Of a stretch of DNA of 64,000 bases, positions 13,909 through 28,900 are shown piece after piece; within the stretch, counting starts at the first letter, position 1, and each line of letters begins with the position of its first letter. Origin of the DNA: Serinus canaria (lineage: Eukaryota > Chordata > Aves > Passeriformes > Fringillidae); NCBI RefSeq assembly GCF_022539315.1, contig NC_066326.1, forward strand, positions 10,804,601 through 10,868,600, given 5' to 3'. Position numbers and translations under genes: made by a program. The notes below the pieces were generated by a model. The model was given only the letters and a program-made list of their open reading frames with translations. It had not been told where the DNA came from and made no database searches.

Positions 13909-16900
13909 CTGGCAGCAGGAGAAGAAGAAATTAAAAATAATCAATGTAGTGTAAGGAAAGCACATGAGATGCAGACTAGAAAGGACTAAAAAAATTTAAA
14001 AAAAAAAAATCTCTGCTCGGGATCCCCCTCAGTGGAACTGGATACCTTAAGAATTGCAGCTTGTTTTGGGTTATCCCCCCAATGTTTGAAATGCTCTTAT
14101 TAGCATCCTACTCAAACCCTTGGTTTTACACTTCCTATTAAATGAAAACATATAATCACAGAAAGGTGACACTTTCCCATTCTCTTTTTCAGAACTCCCT
14201 CTTATCCATGCCTGTTTTTCCATGAATCATGACAGTCATTACTCAAATGTTTTTCCCCTTACCTTAAAAAAACAAAAAACAAAAAACAACCAAATCCCCT
14301 CAAATCCTCCTCTTTAGAACCCCTTCCCCCTTGGAGTGTCCAAAAGCTTCTAAGGATGAAATACTTCCCTACAACAGACATACATAGGACTATCCAGATA
14401 ATTAAGTACTCTCTCCACATGCTCTCTATGCATTCCCCACCGGTACCCTCAGAGTTCCTCTGGCTGGTGCTGCAAGAGGGAAGATGGCTGTCAAAGAATT
14501 TCTCTTCTATCTTACAAATTATAAGCATGGCACTATCAAAACAGTAAATCTGGTATTCATCAGCTAAACAGTGCTCAATTAAAAAGTCTGTGTGGGCACA
14601 GCAACAGCTGTAGCCTTCTAGCTCCTTACAGCCAGCACCACTTAATTATATTCCCACCCCTAAACTGAACTAGCATTAAGAAAACATGACATTGATGGAA
14701 CTGAATCAAACTTTGCAAGTTTAAAAATAACAAGCAACAACAGCAAGAAAAAATGGCAGTTGTTCTACATCCCCCATCCCACCTCAAAATCTCTGGGGCC
14801 ATGGAAGTTAACAGCAGGCAGAAGACCTTTCAAAACCAGAATGATTAGCCTGCTTAACATGGACACAAACCCTGCCAGGCCATAGCATCCCAGCAACATT
14901 CTCTTAACTTCTAATGATGGCACAACCACAGAAAATGCTGGTCCAACATGATTAAGCAGCTGGGACAGAAATATCCCCGTGGGCTCAGACCTGTCATTTT
15001 ATGGCCAAAAGCCATTGCTAACAAGAAAAATTACATCTGAAAGCAAGTTGCTGTGCATGTCCTTCTTTCTGCTCCCCTGCTGATGGAAATACAGTGGTAT
15101 TATAGGGCTTAGAAGAGATTTTAATCTAGGCAGTGAGGGTGGTTGATAAGCAAGCAAGAAAAGGATTATATGAAATAGGAAGATTGTAGGGGTGTGGTGG
15201 TGATGTGGGTTTCTTTGTTTGTTTTTAAAGAAAAAGAAATATTTTGGTTTCCATGTTTGCTACTCCAGAAAAGAGGGCCAGGATAAGGCACAAGCAGTAG
15301 AGAGTCATAACTAAATCTCTGTCTCGAAGGCACTTGATTAAAAGCAAAATCTCTGGCTCTGCTTTAACCTATAGCTGCTATACTACTCCCCACCTGCAAA
15401 CCAGCTGGAACAGGATGGGAAGAGGGATGAGAATGAGCTGCCCCCCCCCATACAGCCTGACAAAAGAGATATCACAGCAACAAGAGGGGCAGCAATGGGC
15501 ACTTTGAAAGTGCCAGAACTATAACCATTTTCTGGTAAGAGAACCATAGCTGTTCCTCTGAACCAATCTTCTACACAGAAAAGAACTAAGCAATTTCAAA
15601 TAAAATGAAACAGATGTAAGAAGGTGGGGTGATCTGGTGGATGACCAAAAGATCCCAATTCTCCTGCAGGTTTTCTGCATAACACCCATAAAATCAGATT
15701 ACTCCACAAGTGACTTGTATTTCCTTAAGAGGAAAATAAGTAAGGAAGAGAAAGAAGAGTAGGACAGTACTGACCCCTCTGCATGATTCAGATGGAAGCT
15801 GCACCATATGATGGAAGAAAAAAAAGAAACAATAGAGTCAAATACTAAATTCTTATAAACTCAAGAAAGTTTCTATTTAATCTAAATAATTATGTATTTG
15901 TGCTAGTCTCCTGGGACAGTGGATATTCTGCAAGTACAAAATCAATAAATGTAAAAATACCAGTGCTCAAGAGGCTTTATTCTGTTTCTGGCAACACATG
16001 GATCCCAAACCCCCACACTCACTCAACTTTCCAACCTGTGAGTTTGCCTGACATCATGCACCAAGAAATCCAGCACATTTATCCTTACAACCCCTCTGGA
16101 AGGGAACACAAACCAAACACCTGATCTCCCAAGTAGGGTCCTGAGATGCAGACCTGTTAGAGTGTGCTGCTCTGCACAATGACAACCCTGGACTGCCAAG
16201 CTGACCTCAGGGGAGCTGGCAGTGAATAAAGCCTCCACAGCCATGCACCCTGCAGCACACAGGCATTCTGTTAGTCACTTCCCCTAGGGTCTTGCAAAAC
16301 TGAGGTCAAAGAACCAAACCTGGACCTCCTAACTGCAGACTGTAACCTCAGAGTACTCCCCATTCTTCCCTCAAAGTAATTTCTCCCATATTATCCTCCA
16401 CTGTCCCACTTATCACCCATAATGCATGATGAGCTAGGGGTTACAGAGAAACCTTGTACTTGCAACACAAACATATTTTCAATGCCTTGCTTGTTTTCAA
16501 GATCTGCTGCTGTTTCAGTGCATTGAAGTATGCAGAGAAACACTCTATTTGTGACAGATCTGCTTCAAAGTTGCTTTCTGTTTCCCTCTATCCCCAGCTG
16601 TTATTCCTAAAAACTTTAGTGCACTTTATGGTGATGTTTGAAGTACAAACAGTATAGTAGAGCATGTGTCATCTGAAATATTCACTGTTCCAAACTGGGT
16701 TAGGCAACTGGGGACATTTTGAATGAATATAGGATATTTATTAAGAGTTCCTCTCGTCCTGCTGCTTATTCCCTACCTGAAGTTAGAAGCCTGTGATGTC
16801 CCAGACAGAACTGGCTGCTATGATTACAATTTCACAGGGGATTGAGATTGCAAGTGCCAAACAAAGCATCAATAGACTTTTTGAAAAAAGGCCTTTAGAA

Positions 16901-19900
16901 CTAAAATGAAGGAGAAGGGAAAACATTCATGATAACACACTGATTTGAAAATCAGATATCAGAAAGCTATGTTTCACTTCCAAGCTACACAACTACACTG
17001 GAACTTGAACATACTGTGCAAGAGGTGACCAAAGCCCAGGGATGACATCTAGGATGCGTAGAACAGAGATAGTGTGATGTCCAAGAAGTATGAACACAGA
17101 AACAAAACAGAGACAGGAGAAGAAAGGACATACTCAGATTCAAAATTTAGAAAAAGGGATGTATTTATAAAAGAACATGTATGCAATTGGCCATTGCCCT
17201 CTGTCCAAAAGCTAGGTATAAGATGTATTCAAGAAATGCTCAAGAATCCCCTGTGATGGTGTCAGAATTTACAAGGATTATGTTCTTACAAAAGGACAGC
17301 AAAGGTGTACTGCAACAGCTTCCATGGGCATGGATCCATGGACTGGTTGGATACTCTTTCAAATTTTTCCTCTGCTTAATCCTCACATTTTTTCCACAGC
17401 CCAAGGTTTTTCAGGTTATCTCAGTGCTGCCTTGAACAGTGACAAAGAGCCAGGGCAGAGTTATGTGATTCTCTGCCTCCTTCTCTCCCTTTATCAAGTA
17501 ACCCATTTAGAAACAAACAGTGCAAGCACATTTCTAAAGCTATACATTATATACTGGCTCAGCTAAAGGATTCAAGCACTGGCCTGCTAGCTGACAGACA
17601 GGCCAAAAGAAATATTTTACAAGCTCCTAATTGAGGTAATGAAATATTATTGGTTCATTCTCTATGAATAAAACCAGACACTCTTAGCCATGTCCTGAGC
17701 TGACACCAACATGCCACACACCAGACTGTGCAACTGACCTAGAGCTGGGCTTTACTCTAGCTATAATCATTCCCAGATTAGCTTTGGCTTTGTTGCACCC
17801 CAAAGTATGACCACATTTTTATTATTTTTAATCACAGTCCCACTTCATCACCTTGTTAAAAAATGAAAACCAGGGTGGAAATCTGTTTGGATTAAAAAAA
17901 AAAAAAAAAGGCTTATTGGCAGGGTCAGATGATAGTAAGGAATGTGGCACCCGGGAATAAAGTGCAGTGCTAGCACAGCCCACAGGTGACAGCTATAACC
18001 AGGCTGTCTCTCTCCTCAATACTGTTTGGGTTCTGGGATTTGGGAAGACTCTCCTGGAGGACATAAAACCCGAAAACTCTCTCTCTACAAAGGGCAACAC
18101 AAGCTAGAAGGAAAGGTCCAAATCTCAGCCTATGAATGCTTCCTAAAAGCAAGTCACAGCACTTGGCAAGATTACTGCAAAAATATTTATCTTCTTGGCA
18201 AAGCACTTCCACCACTCACAGACAAACTAGCAAGATGATGCCTAGATAATCAGTCAGAAGCAATACAGGGAAATAAGCTACAAGGATAAAGCAAAAGATC
18301 TCAAGTCTATCAAATGCCTAGTTTCTACATCATCCTGTCTGTGCTGAGAGGAGCTATCAGCTTCCCCCAAAGGTACAGTTACATCTCTGCAGCAGCACAG
18401 CAGAGATGTTTTGGCTGGGCACCTCAGCTTGCTTCACTTCACAACTGCAAATTCTAATACCTCATGCTTTCCCAAGTCTCTTCCAGTCCTGGTAGCAGTC
18501 CAGGTGGCAAGGGAGAAAAACAAATGCTATTAAGGACTCCAAGATGAGAAGAAGGAATTGACAGAACAGAGCTAACTCCAAAATTAGCTAGCTGGCATGT
18601 TCCTGGCCAAGTCTAAAGGGAATGGCAGAGCTGAAAGGGCAACACTGAAATAGTAAGAGGCAATTTGTGTACTTCATGCCCAAGACTGAATAGCAGAACT
18701 TTACAGGGAGGCTTGTACCAAGCAAGTAGCCATGGGGGAGCCTTGACTTAACCTCCACTGGCATCAGCAGAAATACCACCATTACCATGGAGCTGTCTGC
18801 AATCACTATTCCAGACACGGGGCCTACAAAATCACTGGCCTTTTGTCCTACCTTTCATTCTACTGAAGGCAGGTGACCAGGCTCTATTTTAGAAACCAGA
18901 TACAACTCATGGCCTTATAAAGCAATACTGGTATAACCTTCATTTCCTCCTGTTTCTGCTACTCTCTTAGCCAACAATACACATCACCAGATCAAGTTTG
19001 GTTTCAGCAGCTGTAAGCTACACAAAAGGAACAAGTGAAAATCTTTATGGAGGAAATAATATGCAATTTTCTAGCTGAACACCTTTTAAAATGTAATGAC
19101 AGAAAATAAAATCCTGCATCTGTGCTCAGCAATAACAATCTGTACATGCACAGTAACAACATGACACTTGGAATAAGCAAGATCCAGACAAAAAAGAGAG
19201 CTTACCCAGGCATCCAAATCCACAGGCTTGGAATAAAGACAGCACAAGATAGAAAGGAAGGGAAAGAGAAGAAAAAGAGAAATCAGTGATTTTTGGAGGC
19301 TGCCTGCTGCTGTGCACTATAGCTTTTAAGATGACAAGTGTAGAAAAGTTCCTTTAAAATGACAAGCATCTTAAGCAATGCAGTGCTGTCCCCTGTTGGG
19401 AACTGTGCTGTTAAAGCAAAACAAAAGCACATGCACCCCCTAAACCAAAACCAGAGCAAAGTCCCCACAGCCTGCTGCAGGACCCCCATTTAGGGTAGGA
19501 GCTAAGCAAAGGAAGCTGGGAAACAGCCAATTCCAGGGAGCCATGCAAGGTGCTGCATGTGTTAGAGATGCTGATACACAGCATGCACCAGTGAATGTGC
19601 CAGTGCTGGGCAGACTCAAAAGGAGGTGGTCAACAACTGTGCTGCTTCCAACTACGTGCCAAGAACAAGTAATCTTTTAAAGGACATTTTTGAATGCACA
19701 AGCTGAGCTACACAGCCAGTCATCTTTTGCCATGGACAATTTCAGAGTGATTCCTAACAGAAAGCCAGTTGACTGATCAGGTTCCCCACCAGATTCCCCT
19801 TCATAGGCAACTGAAAACCCCTGGAGTGCAGGCAGAGTCCAAACCTCTGTCACAAAGCCAAGCTGCCTCCACCTGCTCCTTTTCTTTTGCCCACAAGCCT

Positions 19901-22900
19901 ATTTAAGTGTGCAGTTAAGCAGATAAAACAGGCTGCAGTATTGCCTCTTCTTTACTTGTTACTACTTTTTACTTACACAGTAAGCCAGCAGCAGCAAAGC
20001 CAGTACAAGATGATAAACATTTCATGCCCATAACCACCTCCTTTTGAAGCCAAGGCATTTACGAGGCAGGCACAGCTCTCATTTGCTGTCAAAGGGCTGC
20101 AAGCCTTCCCTGCCTCTCAGGGCTACCTTTAATCAGCAGCACATTGGCTAACCAGGAACTTCAGAATGGCTGGCCTTTTTTCATTATGATTATTTATTTG
20201 AGGGGAGTTGACAGGGCACAAGGAACTTTCCTCTTGGTCACAGTTCACTGCCAGAGGGAGCAGACGGCGGAGGGTAATGTTTTTATGGGATCTGCCATCA
20301 TTTTAATGGCACACAGACACTACTTCATGTAACTCAGGGATGATGTGTTATCAGAAATGTGTGTCTCCATCCTTATCCTTTGCACCAGCTTAGAGGGTTG
20401 GAATTGAACATCCACATTTCAGCTGAGGGGAGCCAATTCCCCCTTTCTGCAGATAGGTTTGATATAGCAGCATCAAGTCCTTGGCCAAAAAAACCAATAC
20501 ACAACAGGTGTTTACCGGTAATCACTGACCAATCTTGACAAAAGCCTTGAATAACATTTTTCTTCCTGATGATTTTTACAGTCAGGACAGATGAGTTTAA
20601 TTTCGTTTTTACATTTTAGCAATTACAGGTCTGTCCATCCTCAGCAGATGGACAGGAGGAACACAGCACTCTTCATGGTGCCTGCTATTATTTCAGCAGG
20701 TAGGTCATGCACACCACTAACTCTTTACTGGATGTACATCTGTCATCCCCGGGTGCCTGAGCCATGAACTGACACATTGCTGGTGGACAAACACTCACAT
20801 GAAAAAATAAACAAAAGGTACTAACTCAGTGGCACTGGACAGGGCTGAGAAATGAGAGCAAGGAGAAGGAACAGCCCTACCACCAATATGTGCCCCATAA
20901 GATACAATGCACAGCAGCAGAATCCGGGTTTTAGAGAATATAACACTGTTACTAATCACAGAGCATCTCTTCTGCAGTACTGCCAATACTCTAATTCTGT
21001 CAGCCTTCAGGAGAGGGAAAAATTATTACTCCAAGAATAGGAATAGATACACTCCACTGAATGGAAACAGGAAAATTAGAATGTGTAGTAGTACATACTG
21101 CTGCATTGGAAAAAAAACATCCCAGATAAAATAAAATACACTAATAGTATAATATAAAAAGGAAAACTCAAGAGGGCTACTGGTTTAAGTTTTGCTAACT
21201 TCTAAGCCTGTGCCAAGATGTCTTTGCAGACCTGCATTTACCAGTCTTGGTAACAACAGACACAGCCTAGCCATTAATCATTCTGAACTTTAAGCAAACC
21301 ATTTAAGAAGTGAGCAATATCTGGTTTCCTTGCTCCCTAAGTGAGCTTCACTTCCAGCTCCCACATGGCAGCTTACAAGTTCTATAATTCCAGCCCTGGG
21401 ACACAAGTCATCTGTCAACATCCTTGGTCAATACTCCTGAACTCTTCTGTTGAAAAGGTTTTTTTTCTCTTCCAGGTAACCCACTGGACAGCAATCACAG
21501 GAACCAGAATAAATACTGGATTTAATTGTTTGGGTCAAAACCCAGTCAGGATATTCCTCTTAACTGTATCAGAAACAAAAGGTTATTGAAACAGGATCTC
21601 AGGCCAAAGCAGCAGCCTCTGTCCTAGGGATTCATACAGACACCTCCAGGAGAAGACTCTCTGGATATGGGAACTACATGAGTAATACATCTGTGCTTCT
21701 GCAAATTCCACATTTGAGCATTGATTATTCAGGCAGGGGATGCCTTCCCACATTCATCTCAACAGTCCAACTTCCAATGGCATCAAAAAAACAGTGCCAA
21801 AATCGTATTTCACTCCTAAGGGCAATTCCCAGCAACTTTTCCCAGACTCGCTACACTACATCACCCTTGCACATCATGCACACGACTCAAGTCTGTCACA
21901 CTCTGGGGAAATGTAAAAATGGCAGAGAGCAATCAAAACACAGCTCTGTGATTGGCAGGGAGGGAGGAAGGATCAGAAAACAGCAGCAGCCTTTGGAAGG
22001 ACAATGCCTTTGTTACCTGACTGGAATCAGCTTCCCTCTGAAATCCATTTCCTTGCCACAGTCAAGAACTTTGTTACAGAGCAGATTGCACTGCAGTGTG
22101 ACCAATGACTCAGGAATCCAGACTACCAGCTTGGTAGAGATCTCCTACTTAAGAACTCAACACAAAGTATTTTTAGGGGCACTGCCAGCTTTGGGAGTGG
22201 AAGATAGAGTGGGAGATGCGAGAAATGAGAGGCAGCAGGTGCCCAAAACCCAAGGCAGCTGTTGGCAACAACTTTTACATTCATGTCAGTATCTGAAGAA
22301 CTCTGCAGCACATATTCCAACATCTTGATGACCAGACTTCATCACTGAATGAGCAAACAGTCACTTCTTCCTAAAGCAGTAATCCAGATCTAAATTTATC
22401 ATGGTCCAGAATGATAGGAATTAAAGTATTTAAAGAATATATTTAGACATTCAGTATCCACTCCAGACTCTTTAACTCTTCCAGTTTAGTGAAAAATTGA
22501 AGCAGTATCAATATTAAATGTAATGAGAGTCTGAGATGTAACCAACTGACAATGGAGAGGGAGAAGGAAGAGTCACTGAACAGCAATCAATTTTGAGGAA
22601 AGGCTGTGATGAAGTTGCTCAACTCTAATGCATATAGACCATACACATTTCTAAAAACATGAAGATGGGAAGCAGCCAAAAAAAGCTTGGCCCTTTTATG
22701 ATTCAGGGACAACTGCATCCTAATACTTATGGCACAGCTACAAATAGGTTTGCAATGGTGACGTTTCATGGCTTTCATTTAAAACAAAATTAAGAGAAAC
22801 CTATTTTATAAAATCCAAAGAAAACCATCTGCTTTCATTGCTTGCTTTAATACTCCAGCCCATTTCCACATTCTCCTTTTCCCATCACCACTTCTATACA

Positions 22901-25900
22901 TGCACACATACAGTTTTCATTTTGCAGGCTGCCAACAGACAAGGCATTTAATGGTTTTAGAAATCTTGCAGAGCATAGGTTCTCTAGAGAAGTATGCTCA
23001 AGATGTTTATTTCTGATAGTAGGTGAGTCAACAACTTGTTCTAAATTTTTACTTTCTTTCTTAAATTCCTACTCTGCCTATTAAACTTAAGAATCTCCAA
23101 GTCCCTGACCAATTTAGGGCAAGAAAAAAAAAAACCAACCAAAACTTCAAGAAAGGGCATCATGAAACTTTGTATTAATTATGACTTCTGATCCCAGCAT
23201 ATATTTCAGACTGAGTCAATGAAGTATTTCTCATAAAGCTAGAAACAAAGGCCACTCAACTCTTCTTGGATTATTTCTAGCTCATAATCATTAATGCAGA
23301 CTCCCATTACACTAGCCTAGGGGAGGCATATGGCTTTCTAGGAATAGGACAGACAGGGGAAAATAACAGTTATGCATGCCTACATCCCAATCTCATTGCT
23401 GTGCCTGCACAGGGGGAAAGAGCTCTCTCCTGCCAGATTCCTAAGTACCAAATATATTAGCTTTGGAGTCAAATATAGTACCTCACACACCACCACTGTT
23501 TTGAAAAAAAATCAAGATGGCATTCATAATCAACCCATGTGCCTCCAAGCAGTAAAATTTATGAACCTTGTGTGTTCAGATGGAATTCCCTTACCACATT
23601 TGCTCTCAGACACTACACACAATTTTCACCTGCCCCTGAACAAAACAGATATTTGTAGGCACAGCCAATAGATACAGGCCAGCATAGTAAAAAGAATACA
23701 AATTTCCTGCCATCAGATTAGAAACTTTTTTTTTTAATTTAAAAGTTATTATTGAAAATACTATACAGTTTAAAAGAAATGCAGTTGACTTTGGGGCTGC
23801 TTTTTCATACGGAGAGACTGTCATAATTACATACTTGGATAAGAAAATTCTTCAAAGCCTTCAGCCATGGTCATGCATCCTCTGTCTGTCTATGAATTCT
23901 TCAGCAGGTGGAGAATCAGGTGCACTTTCAAACAACACAGTTTGCTTTTACCCCTTTAACAGCCTTGTAAATTTTCCTCTTTTCCCTGCTCCTTCATCCC
24001 AGACATACACAAAGCACACTTTACACAGCCTTACAGGGGCAGTATCCTTCTGGGGGCAGATTCCAAGCTACCAACTTGCCAAGGTCCATGTGGGAAAGAC
24101 ATACAGCAATTCACATTTAGTATAAATCATGTGGATTCCAAAGCCTTGCTGCAAGGACCACATGAAGCATAGGGGACTCAAAATAAATAGTCTGGGGTAG
24201 TCCACACTTATTATCACACTTGTAGTAAGGTGTTACCTATGAAGTAAAAACACATGGAAAGAATAATCAAAGACTACCCAGGAAATTAAAAGTACAGAAG
24301 TGAGGAACTTGATCTCAACCTCCCTTATTTCTCCAATAAGACACACAGGCAGTCAGCACAGAATTTCCCTACAACCAATTTTGCAAAGGTACCTCCATCT
24401 TCACCAGCAGCATTCCCCCACATCCTAAGCCACAGTGAGCATTATGAAAAGGCTGCCAATTAGGTTGTGGTTTTGAGCTACAGACAAAATGTCCACTAGA
24501 GACTCTGATCCTTGCTTCCAAAGCACTTGCAACCCACTGTGTGTTTTAGGAAGAGAATACACTGGCTCTCTAATACACACACACTGGCTCCTCTCAAGGC
24601 TGTGATAAAACACTGCAAGGTTGCATCTTTTAAAGAAGTCCAAGTATATCATAATGAAATCATCTGCAAAAAGAAGAGTGTAGGTTCAGCAACAACAAGG
24701 ATTTCAGGCTATTGTAAAGCTGCATTCTTTATTTTTACATTGCAATCTCCAGGGCATGACTGTATGAAGATCAACTCACAAATCTATGTCACTACCATCA
24801 AAATTTTGATTTCCATTTGACAGGACAATTTGCAAAGAACAGTTTTCCCATCGTGCAAGTGCTTAATGTTTCTAAAAACTACAAAAATTCAAAACTGATT
24901 CAATGACCACTTATTGGGCAATGCAACACACTCTTGATTAAGGCAGATGGCTTGGAAAACTCAGGAGGAGAGAATTTTCTCTTTCTTTGAAGGAGCAGCA
25001 CCTGGAAGTCTATCAACAAGGATCATGAGCCAGGTGTTGCTATTGTCAAGAAGAAGGTGGCATAGACCAGGTGCAGCAGGAAGAGTTAAGCAGTCTGAGA
25101 AATTTTTCTCAGGAAAAGAAAATATTTTGCTGTTGACAAAGCTCCTGAAGCTCAAAAATTATGTCACATGCTAAGGAACCAGAGAAGTATTTATTTCTGG
25201 ACCTTTTAATCAAAAGCAAGAAGCTTGAAATTTAGCTTTAAAATATGCTCTAATTATAGCAGTCAGATGACCTGAGAGAGCCAAGATTCATGCTCCATGA
25301 GTTTGCAAATTTAAAGAGTCAATACAACATAGTATCACAGAACCTTAAAGACAGATTGCTATATTTATTGTAGTACATACTAGTTACAAACATATCTCCA
25401 CTCTGTTTGCTCTGTAATTATAGTTGGGACACATACAATCATTTATTTTCTGTAGACTCTTTTTTGTATGTTACACATCCAAAGTCAATGAAAGTAATTT
25501 TAAGAACCTGTTGATTGATTGATTTATTGATCAAATAAGTTGGCCAGTGCAACAGACTGGAAATAACCAGACAGGAAAGTGATCTGATAAATATTCCTGG
25601 AGTCTAGTCACTATAGGCACTGAAAGTCAGCAGAAAAGAAACCCTCCAAGGCTGGTTCAGGCTTCTTTTAGAATCTCTACTAACAGTTGGGCCTAAAGCT
25701 TTATTGCTTATGCAGTCCTGCATGGTCAAGTGCACTCCCCAGCCAAATGTTTGAGATAACTCTGCAGAATCCAGTGTTAGCCAACAAATTCAGCAGAAGC
25801 AATTGGTAAAAGTAGGTTTTATTACCAGAAACATTGTGAGAAGAAAGGGGGTGGGGGTCGTATACATGGCTTTAATCAGGAAGCAGACACTTCTCTCTGC

Positions 25901-28900
25901 CCAAGGGCATGAAAGAAACCCAGGCAGAGAATCATCACTCACAGTTTCCAGCGCTGGCAGCTGTTTTTTGGTGATTCTGTGGTCAGACTTCACCAAAGCT
26001 TTCACTGAGCTCCAACTGCAAGAAGCAGCTCATGCCCCTGGCCAGCACTGAAAACCACAAACTCATCTATCAAGTACTGACTGAGATGGCCTATTTTTTT
26101 TTCCCTTTAAAAATTTTAATTGCAATTTAATGAGGTTTTCAAAGAAGCGTGTTGGCAGCTTATCATAAAACTAAGCTGAACACATCTTGTACTCCTTTTA
26201 CACTGTCCGCTCAGTTGCATGAAGAACTGTCATCCAAGTCAAGCAAGAGGCAAATTAGGCTTTTAGTCCATTGCATAGGAGTGGTTTACCATGAGGAAGA
26301 GGAAAGGCACACTAACAAAGCAGGAGGCAAAGAAAAAGCTTTCACTACCACCATTATTTGTACAATATTTTAGATAATCTTTTGGCACTGTCGTTCTGGG
26401 GAGTGTACATTTATCTCCAGGACAAAGGAATTAAATGTCCATGTCAATAGCTTCTTCCACAAGCATAAAATTCTAGCAGGAAAAATACACATTCAAGTTC
26501 AGCCAAAATAAATTAGCCAGATCAAATTCACAATCTCTCATAACCTCTCAACATTTCTGAAAATAAATGCCACTCTTAACAAAACAACCTTTAAAATAAA
26601 AACTTTAAAATGTCTATTTATCTCAGAATATTATCCTTCCTGCCTGTCATATATTATATATTACATACATACAAAATCAAAAGAAAAATCCACTCAAAGA
26701 AACCAACACTCTAATGCTCCCTTTTTCATTTAATGTTTGTTATACATCCACAGAGATCTTAAAACATTTTAAAGGATCAAGCTCTTCTTCTCATTAGTAC
26801 CACCATCACGTTGCTCTGAACTGTGGACATATAACCTTTTGCACCTTTTCACTCTATTGAATCAATCTCCCCTGGCAACTTCTGGTGTGGCACTCTGCTC
26901 CTCCTGCCTCCGGCTCCTCTTCCCTCACTAATTCTGTGTTCAGAACTGTGAAGCACAAAATTAGACGTTTCAAATTAAGCAAGGAGAGAGAATGAGAGAA
27001 CCTTATTAAATCAACATTAGCATCAGAGTGTCTTTAAAAGAGAAACTCAATTGCAAAATATTACTTGTCTCTGTAAAGCTCTTTACATTGACAGAAATGA
27101 GACAGGCAGCAGATGAAGTGACCTTCCTCCATCCCCACCTTCCTCCTCACGCTGGTCACAGAGCTCAAGCTGTAAATGCCAGATCCTTCTCAGACCACAG
27201 CCTCCAAGGAAGAAAAACCTACCTTGAGCTCACAAGCACTGGAATTGCCAAGTAAAAAGGACAGGGTCTACTAACATGGTGTTGGGGAAGAAACATGCAC
27301 AAACCAAATAGGGTACCAACACACAAAAGTAGACTGCCTTCTCCTCCTCTAGGGTACCAACACACAAAAGCAGACTCCTTTCTCCTTCCAAGCTTTCCAC
27401 AGCACTGGTTATTCTCTAAAGTCACATTATGAGTTACAGCCAAATCTTCCTTTCTGACAACAAGACAAAGAGCCATCGCAGGTATTAGTTTCCACTCTCA
27501 CTCCCCAAAAATCAAAAGTACTGACAAGACAGCGATAATCAGCATATTCTGTTCCAAAACACCTCAACTTTCTGAATACAAATCTCTAGTTGCTGACCCA
27601 ATACTTTAAACTCTTTCTAATATAAATCACTGGAGTATCATACCGTCCCCCTGTGAGGTATAATTAGACATGTTGTTAAAGACAGAAATCACCTCTAATA
27701 CTGCATAGTCTTTAAAGATGATTTTTCCTTGGCATTTCTTGATGAAGAGTTGATATTTGCACCTTGTGTCAACAGAAGGAGTGTACACAGCTCACAGCAC
27801 TGAGCAGCAGGCTAAGGACTTTTCTGTCAGGTGCCACCTAAAACAGGGAGTGTCTTGGCAGTGTCTTGTAGGGAGGGTTTGCCATGTGTGCTGCTACAGT
27901 CCTACAGAAACAATTTAAGAACAAAAAAATACATATTTCAAAACTCCTTCAATTAATTAAAATCAATGTTCAGAGTTCCCATTTAGCTAGGGAATATTAT
28001 CCTAAGGACAAGCAACATGAAACTAAAGCTCAGTTTCCGATAACAAAACAAAGCTTTCAAAGCATTTTTGGGGAAAAGAGACACTACTCAAACAGAAATG
28101 GAGGCTGGAGCTTTTGATTTCTCTAGCCCTGCAATGTAATGGAAACTTCTGTATCAGCCAGACACTACTGAAAACTCTGCATTTTGCCAATGGGTTTCTA
28201 AGTGCAGACTCCGTACCAGTAAATGGCAGTTTGGGAAGCCAGAGGTGCTGGCAGTTCTGATACCTCTTCAGAGCAGTCATGAAAATTACCACTTCCTCCT
28301 GTGACAACCATGCTCACATGCCATCAACTAAGCATTAGACAAAGCAGGTACTGCACCAGGATAAAGACAAAGTGCACCAGGGAAAGAACAAGGAGAAGGA
28401 GGATAAAAAAATCACCCACAAGAACTAGTGACAAAATACTAACTTGGCTGTTAAAGTGCTAATAGAAATCCTTGTTCCACAAAACAATATGTTTCATTTT
28501 CACCTCAAAGGGCAACAGTAGCCATACAAGACTGCTTGGAGCCTTCCAAAATAAACGGGTCAGAGAAAAACAAGCAATTTACCATTCAATTATAAAAACT
28601 GAAAAATGGGGAAAACAGAAAAGCCAGAATCATACACTGAACCTGCTTTCCTAGACCAGCTCTTGATGCTGACCCAGGCTGGCAAAAAAGTCTTTACCAA
28701 AATATACTTAACTGCCTGCTAGAGGCCTTCCAGGGAAGGACCACAGCAAGCAAAAACTGAAAATATTTTTTTCTGTCCTCTGCTGCACCTAATTCTCCTC
28801 TAGCCTTTCACTGGTTGTCTGACACAACTACAAGAACCCTCCTGCTGCCTGCAAGTCACATCCCTTGCATTTGAAGGGGTTATCACATAGTACCTTAAAT

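Noticed and set aside
17894..17909. Long A run as a possible retrotransposon or processed-pseudogene tail
   Set aside because: No repeat body or coding remnant precedes it on either strand. Simple homopolymer.
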